A DNA stretch of 64,000 nt from an uncultured Peptococcaceae bacterium (lineage in GTDB: Bacteria > Bacillota > Peptococcia > Peptococcales > Peptococcaceae). Under the pieces are notes generated by a model. The model searched no databases. It saw only the letters and a list, made by a program, of their open reading frames with translations, and was not told the origin of the DNA. The position numbers were made by a program, and so were the translations under genes. Every line of letters begins with the position of its first letter. The stretch's first letter is position 1. Shown here piece by piece: positions 56,979 through 64,000 of this stretch. The stretch is taken from NCBI GenBank assembly GCA_900552455.1, contig URZX01000009.1, positions 22,227 through 86,226 of the forward strand, read 5' to 3'.

Positions 56979-57047
56979 ATGCCATTTCCGGTGCAGAAGT
57001 ATACCAGCAGAAAGCCTTGGAGACGCGCCAGAGCGTACCAATGGTGA
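56979..57047 (+). CDS. Possible 22-codon basic peptide ORF
   Basis: ATG 56979 follows GAGGA with a 7-base gap, directly after the left repeat, which resembles a promoter. The frame runs 22 codons to TGA at 57045-57047, and a terminator follows at 57088. The product starts MPFPVQKYTSRK and is strongly basic with three tryptophan/tyrosine-rich positions at the end. No homology is known to me. It could equally be the remnant of a gene cut by an insertion, or chance. Confidence 0.25.
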   Translation: MPFPVQKYTSRKPWRRARAYQW

Positions 57048-57087
57048 GGAGCACCAGACGTAAAGATAAAGCAGGTTTTACAATAAG

Positions 57088-57137
57088 CAGCGCTATACGT
57101 TTTGCTATTTATAGTGAAAGGTGTAGCGCTGTTTTTT
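57088..57137 (+). terminator. Terminator upstream of the anion transporter gene
   Basis: CAGCGCTA pairs with TAGCGCTG (8 bp) around a 28-base loop, followed by TTTTTT. It ends whatever is transcribed from the left-repeat region. Confidence 0.65.
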
Positions 57138-57189
57138 GTTGGATACAGTTTTTTCCTGATGGCCAGATTTGAAATCAAATGACATTCTG

Positions 57190-57219
57190 TTAGCTCAGAA
57201 CGCATATATATACTATAAT
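57190..57219 (+). promoter_or_regulatory. Likely promoter of the cassette operon
   Basis: TTAGCT at 57190-57195 (weak) and perfect TATAAT at 57214-57219 with 18 bases between, in AT-rich sequence. Confidence 0.5.
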
Positions 57220-57283
57220 TTCAATTGATAAGTCGACTTGGAGAACTATTCAATTTGGAGGTTAAAAAGTAAGGAGGATTATC

Positions 57284-58756
57284 ATGAGTGACATTGCAAA
57301 ACAAAAAGAGACCAAAAAATTCTATATTGTTATGGCGATTTCGTTAGCTATCATGATAGGCTTTGGTTTTATTCCGCCATTTACAGAACCCATTACATCT
57401 GTTGGTATGAGAATCCTTGGTATTTTCATTGGAATGATCTTTGGGTGGATTTTTGGTTATAACGGAATCACAGCTGTGATGGCTCTGGTGGTTTGTGGAT
57501 TATTTTTTCCGGGACAGACAGCCGATACATTATTCGGAACAGCCTTTGGCGCACAGCCCCTTATGATTGTATTCTGGGCTTTGATCTTTGTTTATGGTTT
57601 GAATAAGTGCGGCATTTTAGGCTGGGTGTCAGCGAAAATTCTATCTTGGAAATGGGTTTCAAAATCTCCATGGCATCTGGCAATGGGCATGTGGCTTTGT
57701 ACAATCATGTGTGCAGCGATCTGTTGTCAGCCATTTGCGACGATGCTGATTATGTTTAGTATATTCTATGATGTAGCTGAAAAAATAGGTGCAAAACGTC
57801 GCAGTTCCTATAGTGTTTTTGTTCTGGTTTTTATCTGTGGATTTTCTGCATTGGCGATTGGCCTTGTTCCGTATTCTGGTAATTTGTTTGTTGCGCTATC
57901 CTTCATGCTTGCAGTAGATCCAACGATCACCTATTCAGTACCTGCTATTTGTGCTATCAACTGGGCGCTGACACTGGGAATGTATTTTTTTACAGCTATT
58001 ATTTCTAAAATTGCGTTTGCTACTTTTGCTAAACCAGAATTTTCTCTGGAAAATGCGCAGGGACTGTTTACTAAGACCGAAAAGATGAATAAAAAAGTCA
58101 AGCTGGGCTTTACATTTATCATTATCCTGCTATTGATAATGATTGTCCCGATGTTACTTCCTGCGGAATCTCCTGTGAAAACTTTTATGTCTGGCTTTGG
58201 TACAGCCGGATTATTTGCAGCCTTGGTGGTTGTTATGTCTTTAGTCACTGTTGATGGCGAACGTTTTATCACCATCGAAGGAGCTTTGGAGGATGGTGCT
58301 GTACACTGGAGCATTTATTTTATCATGGGCTCCGCCATCGCGCTGGGAAATCTTTTGGTGAGTGAAGAAGCTGGCATCGCTGCATTACTACAAGGTGTTT
58401 TGAATAATATGACTGGTAATATGAGTCTATATGTTTTAGCCACCGTTCTTCTTATCGCGCTTTTGATTCTTACTAACTGTATCACCAATGTTGTTGCTGC
58501 TCAGTTGGTTATTCCAATCGTAACTATGGTATTCATGTCGAAAGACGTTAATCCTGGCCTCGTTGTTGGGATGATGGCTATTGTATTTGATTATGGGTTA
58601 GTGTTACCAAGCGGTTCTCCACTTGGTGCATTTATGCATGGTAACAGCGAGTGGATGACCAGTGGCCAGGTTTACAAATATGCTTCTATCAGCGTTATTA
58701 CGGTAGCTTTGAGTATTGCTTGTATTGGTGTTCCGCTGGCAATGCTATTTATTTGA
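57284..58756 (+). CDS. SLC13/DASS-type anion permease
   Basis: A 490-residue membrane protein with about twelve to thirteen helices. The layout and the late NCITNVVAAQLVIPIV segment, equivalent to the SNT-type motif of divalent anion:sodium symporters, place it in the SLC13/ArsB-like ion transporter group. VVMSLVTVDGERFITIEGALEDGAVHW precedes the second motif region. It would import a dicarboxylate, sulfate-like or organophosphate anion. AAGGAGG precedes the ATG. AT-rich codon use contrasts with the rest of the window. First gene of the cassette operon, 27 bases before the hydrolase gene. Confidence 0.85.
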   Translation: MSDIAKQKETKKFYIVMAISLAIMIGFGFIPPFTEPITSVGMRILGIFIGMIFGWIFGYNGITAVMALVVCGLFFPGQTADTLFGTAFGAQPLMIVFWALIFVYGLNKCGILGWVSAKILSWKWVSKSPWHLAMGMWLCTIMCAAICCQPFATMLIMFSIFYDVAEKIGAKRRSSYSVFVLVFICGFSALAIGLVPYSGNLFVALSFMLAVDPTITYSVPAICAINWALTLGMYFFTAIISKIAFATFAKPEFSLENAQGLFTKTEKMNKKVKLGFTFIIILLLIMIVPMLLPAESPVKTFMSGFGTAGLFAALVVVMSLVTVDGERFITIEGALEDGAVHWSIYFIMGSAIALGNLLVSEEAGIAALLQGVLNNMTGNMSLYVLATVLLIALLILTNCITNVVAAQLVIPIVTMVFMSKDVNPGLVVGMMAIVFDYGLVLPSGSPLGAFMHGNSEWMTSGQVYKYASISVITVALSIACIGVPLAMLFI

Positions 58757-58783
58757 AATAAGATTAAATAGGAGGAAATGAAA

Positions 58784-60823
58784 ATGACAATTAGAAACAA
58801 AGCTTACACCGACAAACTGTTTGTATTAGGGATTGATGGCCTCGATCCGCGCTATAGCCGTAAAATGCTCCGCGAAGGAAGAATGCCAAATCTGCAGAAA
58901 TTTATTGATCGCGGTGCTTGCCGTGAAGACCTTGTGATGCTTGGTGGACACCCAACGGTTACACCACCAATGTGGACAACGCTTGCGACTGGTTGCTATG
59001 CCAATGTTCATGGTATTACAGGTTATTTCCGTCAGGGCAGCGGACTTGATAAAATTGTCGATAACTTCGATTCGCGTCAGTGTAAGGCTGAACCAATTTG
59101 GAACGTATTAGCCGATGCTGGTGTTAAGACAGCAATTTTCCATTGGCCGGGCTCCAGTTGGCCTCCAACCAGCGATAGTGAAAATCTGCTCGTCTGCGAC
59201 GGTTCGACGCCTGGCGGTCTTGGCATGGGTGCCGCTACCATTGCTGAAGAATTTATCATGAGTGCAGATACCAGTGTACAGGAGGTCACCTATGCGAAAT
59301 CTGCTACTGCAGACCTTGAAAAGGCCTGCATTGTAAAGCCGGAGGATGCTATGGCTGCAGTTGCTACCACCGCACAGGTACGCGATAAGAGTGAACGTTC
59401 TCACCTCATCCTGGATTACCATGATGGGCTGAATGCAGAAAATATTCCAGATCAGCTCTCTGCGATCATTTCTCCTATCAGCGAACCATCCAAATGGGCA
59501 ATCGATGTGCCAGAAGGCGCCAAGGAATTCGTCTTCCTGCTTTCAAAAGGTCAAATTCATCATAATGGGTTGATTTTGAAGAATGAAGAGGGCAAGTACG
59601 ACCGTGTTGCACTCTATAAAAATAAAAAAGCAACGGAACCATTCGCAGTACTCGAAGTTGGGAAGATGGTTGCGCAGATTCGTGATAAAGCCGTCGCATT
59701 TGATGGTGAGACCAAAGATGCCAACTATAATATGAAGCTTTTGAATATCGCAGAAGATGGTAGCTATCTTGAAATTTATGTTTCCAGTGGGACAGATATG
59801 CATGCTGACTACATTTTCCAGCCACACAGCCTGTTCTACGATATTGCAGAAAACGTTGGCTACATCTGCCCAAGTTCCTATTGCGGCAACAATGATCCGA
59901 AAATGGTTCATGACTGCATGTGGGACAACTGGAACGTGGCCTGCAAATGGCAGAGTAAAGCTATCCACTATCTCATCGAAGAAAAAGGTGTTCAGGCTAT
60001 CTTCTCGCATCTGCACAGCATCGATATGCAGGAACACCGTTTCATCCGCTTTATGAGCAAGGGAGATAAGCGCTATCAGGAAGACTATGAAGCCGGCGAA
60101 CCAGAGATGTATCAGAAGTTTATGGACGACATTTATCTGCAGGCTGACGAATATATCGGCAGTTTCCTGCATCTCCTCGATGAAGGATGGACTGTTATTA
60201 TTACTTCCGACCACGGTCAGGTCTGCCCACAGCATCGTCCTGTGATGCTTGGCGACCCACAGGGTGTCAACGTTGGCATCATGAAAGAACTCGGCTACAC
60301 TGCATTGAAAGAAGATGAAAACGGTAATACAGTGATCGACTGGGAACACACGAAAGCGATTGCCAACCGTGAATGCAATATCTACATCAATCTGAAAGGT
60401 CGCGATGAACATGGCATCGTCGATCCCGAAGATAAGTACGAACTCGAAGAACAGATCATGACGGATTTATACAGCTACAAAGATAAAAAGACTGGCCACC
60501 GTGTTGTTTCTCTCGCTGTTCGCAATAAAGATGCTGTGTTGCTCGGTTATGGCGGTCCAGAGTGCGGAGATATTTGTTACTTCATCGCTGATGGTTACAA
60601 TACCGATCATGCCGATGGCCTTTCCACTGGCGTAGGCGATTGTGAGACCAGCGTATCGCCAATCTTTATTGCTGCTGGTAAAGGGATTAAGGCTGGCTAT
60701 AAAACGGAACGTATGATTCGTGAGGTCGATTTGGCACCAACCGCTGCAGCATTGTTTAATGTTCGCATGCCTGCACAGTGTGAAGGCGCACCGGTTTATC
60801 AGATTTTCGATCAGGAATTCTAA
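58784..60823 (+). CDS. Alkaline-phosphatase-superfamily hydrolase (type I phosphodiesterase/NPP-like)
   Basis: A 679-residue cytoplasmic metallohydrolase. The metal and nucleophile motifs are visible: VLGIDGLDPRYS (first aspartate, about residue 18), GGHPTVTPPMWTTLATG (threonine nucleophile), HSIDMQEH (Asp/His ligands), ITSDHGQ (Asp-His pair), and a late histidine near the ADG-rich region. An inserted beta domain spans about 230-370. No signal peptide, so the substrate is imported, probably by the transporter encoded just upstream. I use ATG 58784, 8 bases after GGAGG. Phosphodiester, sulfate-ester or phosphonate substrates are all possible. Confidence 0.85.
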   Translation: MTIRNKAYTDKLFVLGIDGLDPRYSRKMLREGRMPNLQKFIDRGACREDLVMLGGHPTVTPPMWTTLATGCYANVHGITGYFRQGSGLDKIVDNFDSRQCKAEPIWNVLADAGVKTAIFHWPGSSWPPTSDSENLLVCDGSTPGGLGMGAATIAEEFIMSADTSVQEVTYAKSATADLEKACIVKPEDAMAAVATTAQVRDKSERSHLILDYHDGLNAENIPDQLSAIISPISEPSKWAIDVPEGAKEFVFLLSKGQIHHNGLILKNEEGKYDRVALYKNKKATEPFAVLEVGKMVAQIRDKAVAFDGETKDANYNMKLLNIAEDGSYLEIYVSSGTDMHADYIFQPHSLFYDIAENVGYICPSSYCGNNDPKMVHDCMWDNWNVACKWQSKAIHYLIEEKGVQAIFSHLHSIDMQEHRFIRFMSKGDKRYQEDYEAGEPEMYQKFMDDIYLQADEYIGSFLHLLDEGWTVIITSDHGQVCPQHRPVMLGDPQGVNVGIMKELGYTALKEDENGNTVIDWEHTKAIANRECNIYINLKGRDEHGIVDPEDKYELEEQIMTDLYSYKDKKTGHRVVSLAVRNKDAVLLGYGGPECGDICYFIADGYNTDHADGLSTGVGDCETSVSPIFIAAGKGIKAGYKTERMIREVDLAPTAAALFNVRMPAQCEGAPVYQIFDQEF

Positions 60824-60842
60824 GATAACGCTGAAATAATTA

Positions 60843-60883
60843 AGGCTGCTGTAGAAAATATGTGCATATTTCTACAGCAGCCT
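60843..60883 (+). terminator. Long hairpin after the hydrolase gene
   Basis: AGGCTGCTGTAGAAA pairs with TTTCTACAGCAGCCT and the stem continues with one bulge. The tail is TATTATTA rather than a clean U-run. Confidence 0.65.
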
Positions 60884-60948
60884 ATTATTACATATTAACA
60901 GTGTGGTAGACTGTTATTAAAAATACTCAATATCGGGGGCGATTCATC

Positions 60949-61629
60949 ATGAAAATCTTAGCTATCAATGGAAGTCCGCGTAAGCAGTGGAATACAGCGG
61001 ATATGTTGGGCGCAGCTGTGGCAATGGCGAAGCAAGAAGGTGCAGAGGCAAAGCTCGTTCATCTCTGTGATTTACACTACAAAGGCTGTCGCAGCTGCTT
61101 TGCTTGCAAACGTATTGGTGGGGCAAGTTTTGGACGATGCGTTTTGCGTGACGAGCTGTCGCCTGTCTTAGAGAAAATTCTGGAAGCAGATGTGGTTCTT
61201 TTTGGACAGCCAATTTATTTCGGTCATATTTCATCAGATATGTGGGCGCTTTTGGAGCGGTTGTGGTTTGCGGGTATGAATTACGACAAAAGCTATTCGA
61301 GTAATTATCTACGCAACGTCGTTTGTGGTATGATCTTTACTATGAATGCTCCAAATGAGATCGCAGAAAAAATGTATGGTGCCTTGATTGCTCATTTATG
61401 CTCAAATATGTCCAGACAGGTGGGACCAACGGAATCCTTTCTAGTAACCAATACTCTGCAGTTTAACGATTATGACAAATATCTTTCGACAGCCTTTGAT
61501 GCGCAAGCAAAACGTGACTGGCATGAAAATGAATATCCTAAACAAAAGGCGAATATGCTTGCATGGGTAAAGCGATTGATGGCACAAGCAGCAAAGAAAT
61601 CATGCGCTAGAGAGAGCATGCACGAATAA
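60949..61629 (+). CDS. Flavodoxin-fold NAD(P)H-dependent FMN reductase
   Basis: A 226-residue flavoprotein. The N-terminal FMN phosphate loop is NGSPRKQWNTADML (residues 7-20), followed by a cysteine pair in KGCRSCFACKR as in iron-sulfur flavoproteins, and the isoalloxazine-binding PIYFGHISSDMWALLERLW. It reduces quinones, flavins or metal centres using NAD(P)H. It follows the hydrolase gene after a hairpin and shares its AT-rich composition. GGGGGCGATTCATC precedes the ATG. The three-cysteine cluster may hold an Fe-S centre. Partner unknown. Confidence 0.87.
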   Translation: MKILAINGSPRKQWNTADMLGAAVAMAKQEGAEAKLVHLCDLHYKGCRSCFACKRIGGASFGRCVLRDELSPVLEKILEADVVLFGQPIYFGHISSDMWALLERLWFAGMNYDKSYSSNYLRNVVCGMIFTMNAPNEIAEKMYGALIAHLCSNMSRQVGPTESFLVTNTLQFNDYDKYLSTAFDAQAKRDWHENEYPKQKANMLAWVKRLMAQAAKKSCARESMHE

Positions 61630-61650
61630 AAAGACATCTGTATGTGACAT

Positions 61651-62565
61651 TTATAGGGTGCTAAGGATATTTTCGATGAGTGGCCATTTTTCGTTGTTGC
61701 AATAAGTTAAGACGCCACCGTAAATTTCGACTTTTTGATCAGTGAATGAGATTGGGATATGTGTGACGTTATTGTCATGTAAAAGTGACTGAAACGTTAG
61801 TCCGTGAGGCCCCATTTTAAGATCTAAAGTTAGGCGATTTTCCTGTCGAACATATTCAATTACCACCTCGTTTAGGTGAAACAAGCGTGCTTTTTGTAGA
61901 AATTCTTTGTATCGCGTCTTAAAGATGGTGCGATAAAGATGCATATCGCTTTCTTGGTTAAGGACGATCTGTTGACTGAGAATATCCTTGATCGTTAGAT
62001 AAGGTTTTTGTGAAAGAGCTGATTGATTACCGACCAGCGCGAACAGTTCACAAGAAAAAAGTGGGATAAAAACAAATTCATCTGAGGGGGATAGAGTTGT
62101 TGTGGAGCCATCGCAAGCTAAGGTGACAAATGCGAAGTCGATGCTGCGGTGATGAAGGCAGGTTAGGATATGCTCTAAGGTGTTTGCTGTTCCGGAACCA
62201 TGAATGTTTGGAAAATGTTCCAAGATATGTACACTGTATTTGGGCATGAATGTTTTGAGAAAATTATAAGTGCAAAGCGTATCTAACTGACCGTAAAAAT
62301 CTGTGTAGATGCGATCGCTAGAATCATAAAGGATTTCGTGCCATTCGTTCAGGGTCCGGCGTGAGAAAGCGTAGACGCGCTTGCCAAGTTCCGTGGGATA
62401 GACGCCACGGTTGGTACGAACCAGCAGTTTTTGACCAACTTCTTTTTCTAAATTGTTAATGGAACTGCTGAGACTTTGCTGTGTGATGAATAATTCTTTG
62501 CTGGCCAAATTGATCGAGCGCTTATCACAGACGGTCATGAAATAATGTAATTGTTCCAGACGCAT
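61651..62565 (-). CDS. LysR-family transcriptional regulator
   Basis: A 304-residue LysR protein. The HTH spans residues 1-60 (LEQLHYFMTVCDKRSINLAS, then ITQQSLSSSINNLEKEVGQKLL) and the rest is a periplasmic-binding-like effector domain. TTAGGAGGG precedes the ATG. It is convergent with the reductase gene and closes the cassette; it probably controls the transporter-hydrolase operon in response to its substrate, although LysR genes usually lie divergent from their target. Codon use is AT-rich like the rest of the cassette. Confidence 0.9.
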   Translation of the reverse strand: MRLEQLHYFMTVCDKRSINLASKELFITQQSLSSSINNLEKEVGQKLLVRTNRGVYPTELGKRVYAFSRRTLNEWHEILYDSSDRIYTDFYGQLDTLCTYNFLKTFMPKYSVHILEHFPNIHGSGTANTLEHILTCLHHRSIDFAFVTLACDGSTTTLSPSDEFVFIPLFSCELFALVGNQSALSQKPYLTIKDILSQQIVLNQESDMHLYRTIFKTRYKEFLQKARLFHLNEVVIEYVRQENRLTLDLKMGPHGLTFQSLLHDNNVTHIPISFTDQKVEIYGGVLTYCNNEKWPLIENILSTL

Positions 62566-62606
62566 AGAGGAATCCCTCCTAATGTTTAAATTGCGATCAT
62601 GAGAGT

Positions 62607-62635
62607 ATTATACCACAAGTGCTGCGTTTCGTGAG
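62607..62635 (-). promoter_or_regulatory. Promoter of the LysR gene
   Basis: Minus-strand TGG directly before perfect TATAAT (62612-62607) gives an extended -10; a weak -35 (CTCACG) lies 17 bases upstream. Confidence 0.6.
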
Positions 62636-62720
62636 CAGCCTGATGGGATATTGCGCTGATGATTTGCGGTTTAACGGAGATGGATTTTGGTGCGTACAGC
62701 AAATTTCTCACCAATTAGCG

Positions 62721-62749
62721 ATGGTAATCGGTGGCGGGATATGCTATGA
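62721..62749 (+). repeat. Right direct repeat flanking the cassette; contains a -10 element
   Basis: Matches 56940-56968 in 28 of 29 bases. In this copy the single difference creates TGC before TATGAT (62745-62750), an extended -10 promoter for the AI-2E/YtvI-type gene. The left copy has TTC and lacks the final T, so it is a weaker promoter. Confidence 0.75.
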
Positions 62750-62812
62750 TAAATTCACGGCGGCGCGATCTCCGCGACGCTGTGAACTTATCTCCAGAAA
62801 GGAATGAACCCA

Positions 62813-63919
62813 TTGACGGGCTACCAAAAGAAAGAATGGTTCATCGTCAATATTATCTTCTATGTGCTCATTGTGGGGCTGTTGGTGGTTGGCGCGAAAT
62901 ATCTGCTGCCGGTGCTGACGCCGTTCATCGTTGGGCTCATTGTGACGATGACCTTGAATCCGCTGATCCGTTTTGTCGGCCGGCATGAACCGCGGCTGAA
63001 AAAACCTTTTGCGATCGCGCTCTGCGCGGCGTTTTATATCCTGCTGGGCTATCTCGTGGTGAATTTTGGCTGGCAGCTGACGCAGAAGGTGGGCGATCTG
63101 ATCGCGCGCATTCCGGCGCTTTTTGAAACACAGATCGCACCGGCGTTGTGGATGCTCTACGACCGCATCCAGGAGCTTGCGCACGAGGTGGATCCGGCGC
63201 TGGCTGGCGAGATCAATGCGATCTTCAACGAAACCATGCAGAACATGCGCGTCTACATCACCGAATATTCGATGCGCGGTGTCGGGCTTTTGACGGACAC
63301 GTTGTCGGCGCTGCCGGGTATCTTCATTGCTGTGCTGATCACGATCATCTCGACATTTTTCATGATCGCTGATTTTGACCAGCTGGTCAGCCAGGGCTTT
63401 CGACTGATCCCGGTTTCCCGACGCAGCACGGTGCGCACGACGGTCGTCTACGCGAAAAACATCCTTGTGAAATACATCAAATCCTACTCGCTGATCTTTT
63501 CGATCACCTTCATCGAGCTGTCGGTCGGTTTTTCGCTGCTGCAGATCCCGAATGCGATCTTGATCGGCTTTTGCGTGGCGATCTTCGACATCCTGCCAAT
63601 CCTCGGCACCGGCGGCATCCTCATTCCGTGGGCGATCATCGTCGCCATCCTCGGCAATCCTGCGCTGGCGTTTGGGCTGCTGTTCCTCTATGTGTTCATT
63701 CTCGTGGTGCGCAACATCATCGAGCCGCGCATTGTTGGCAAACAGATCGGCCTGCATCCGCTCGTGACGCTCGTCGGGATGTTTATCGGGCTGCGACTTT
63801 TCGGGGTGATCGGGCTTTTCGGGATCCCGATCGCGCTGTCGATCCTCGTCAATCTCGATCGCAACGACGTCATCCACATCTTTCCGCGCGATGCCGGAAA
63901 GGATGTGCCGCTTCTCTGA
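62813..63919 (+). CDS. AI-2E/YtvI-family transporter
   Basis: A 368-residue membrane protein of the AI-2E transporter (PerM/YtvI) family. It has N-terminal helices (YVLIVGLLVVGAKYLLPVLTPF), a central amphipathic region (about residues 85-150), and the C-terminal block FCVAIFDILPILGTGGILIPWAI with IEPRIVGKQIGLHPLVTL, diagnostic of the family. Members export small molecules or act in sporulation. I favour TTG 62813, nine bases after AAAGGA; ATG 62804 directly abuts the ribosome site. GC-rich codon use returns here, marking the end of the cassette. Confidence 0.88.
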   Translation: MTGYQKKEWFIVNIIFYVLIVGLLVVGAKYLLPVLTPFIVGLIVTMTLNPLIRFVGRHEPRLKKPFAIALCAAFYILLGYLVVNFGWQLTQKVGDLIARIPALFETQIAPALWMLYDRIQELAHEVDPALAGEINAIFNETMQNMRVYITEYSMRGVGLLTDTLSALPGIFIAVLITIISTFFMIADFDQLVSQGFRLIPVSRRSTVRTTVVYAKNILVKYIKSYSLIFSITFIELSVGFSLLQIPNAILIGFCVAIFDILPILGTGGILIPWAIIVAILGNPALAFGLLFLYVFILVVRNIIEPRIVGKQIGLHPLVTLVGMFIGLRLFGVIGLFGIPIALSILVNLDRNDVIHIFPRDAGKDVPLL

Positions 63920-64000
63920 TCTGACTGGTGCAGCCGCTGTCTGTTTTGATATGCTCCCCATAGAGTAGATACTCGAAATAACAAAAATCGAGCCTACACT

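Larger units (their letters stand above)
56913..57283. other. Gap of 371 bases at the left edge of the AT-rich cassette
   Basis: It holds the left copy of the 29-base repeat, a possible 22-codon frame, a terminator (57088-57137) and the promoter of the anion transporter. GC content drops visibly from about 57.06 kb onward. Confidence 0.6.

Noticed and set aside
62744..63961. 405-codon minus-strand frame antisense to the AI-2E/YtvI-type gene
   Set aside because: Arg/Gln/Asp-rich shadow composition with no start signal.
1..64000. CRISPR array, prophage, insertion sequence or rRNA
   Set aside because: No regularly spaced repeats, transposase, integrase, phage structural genes or rRNA sequence were seen on either strand.

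Overview
The window looks like chromosome of a GC-rich, strictly anaerobic, monoderm member of the Firmicutes (Bacillota, probably Clostridia). The basis is a sortase B with a sortable CnaB surface protein, an SLH-domain S-layer-type protein, strong AGGAGG ribosome binding sites, sigma-A type promoters, a Bce-type two-component/ABC module, and anaerobic enzymology (lactate-racemase cofactor genes, a 2-hydroxyacyl-CoA dehydratase family pair, acetate kinase). I cannot name the genus. One stretch (about 57.0-62.7 kb) is visibly more AT-rich than the rest.

Layout. 0-5.7 kb: the end of a cytidylate-kinase-like gene, an MFS transporter, a membrane-anchored XRE regulator, an orphan HicB-like protein, then a leftward operon larE-larB-larC for the nickel-pincer cofactor, preceded by a structured leader and a DUF3842 gene. 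5.8-15 kb: MATE exporter, Tex, an Frm2-like nitroreductase, a DUF1287 protein, MscL with a zinc-ribbon tail, a DUF606 transporter, a short CstA and a TetR regulator. 15-21.7 kb: uvrB-uvrA, an unknown protein, three tRNAs (Ser-TGA, Ser-GCT, Arg-ACG) and a gamma-carbonic anhydrase. 21.9-26.7 kb: a Bce-like sensor/regulator/ABC exporter module ending in a 42-codon single-helix protein. 26.7-32.8 kb: MATE exporter, a gene-free tract with DnaA-box-like sites, a TrpXYZ-like ABC importer and ackA. 32.9-36.1 kb: four small membrane proteins, then HAD phosphatase and thiM leftward.

36.3-44.1 kb is a cell-surface region: a CnaB/thioester-like adhesin with a TPETG sorting signal, its class B sortase, and a 1607-residue SLH protein carrying heme/hemoglobin-binding-type (DUF1533-like) repeats. 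44.1-47.3 kb is a leftward locus for extracellular flavin and electron-transfer functions: lipoprotein ApbE, NusG domain II protein (EetA-like), Gx/HepI-type membrane protein (EetB-like) and, from its own promoter, a divergent ApbE. 47.4-53.8 kb: beta-carbonic anhydrase, a 2-hydroxyacid dehydrogenase, an HD-domain hydrolase, a fused dehydratase-activase pair and a zinc macrodomain ADP-ribosyl hydrolase. 53.8-56.9 kb: a MATE exporter with its TetR repressor and matching operators, an OhrR-like regulator with a displaced cysteine, and a small membrane protein.

57.0-62.7 kb is an AT-richer cassette (SLC13-type anion transporter, alkaline-phosphatase-superfamily hydrolase, flavoprotein, LysR regulator) lying between two near-identical 29-bp direct repeats. 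The right-hand copy contains the extended -10 element of the following AI-2E/YtvI-type transporter, so the cassette may have been inserted with duplication of the target. Most coding units end in clear intrinsic terminators, which lets the transcription units be drawn with reasonable confidence. The observations I would follow first are the larE leader, this flanked cassette, the thioester-like adhesin that has lost its cysteine, and the fused dehydratase activase.
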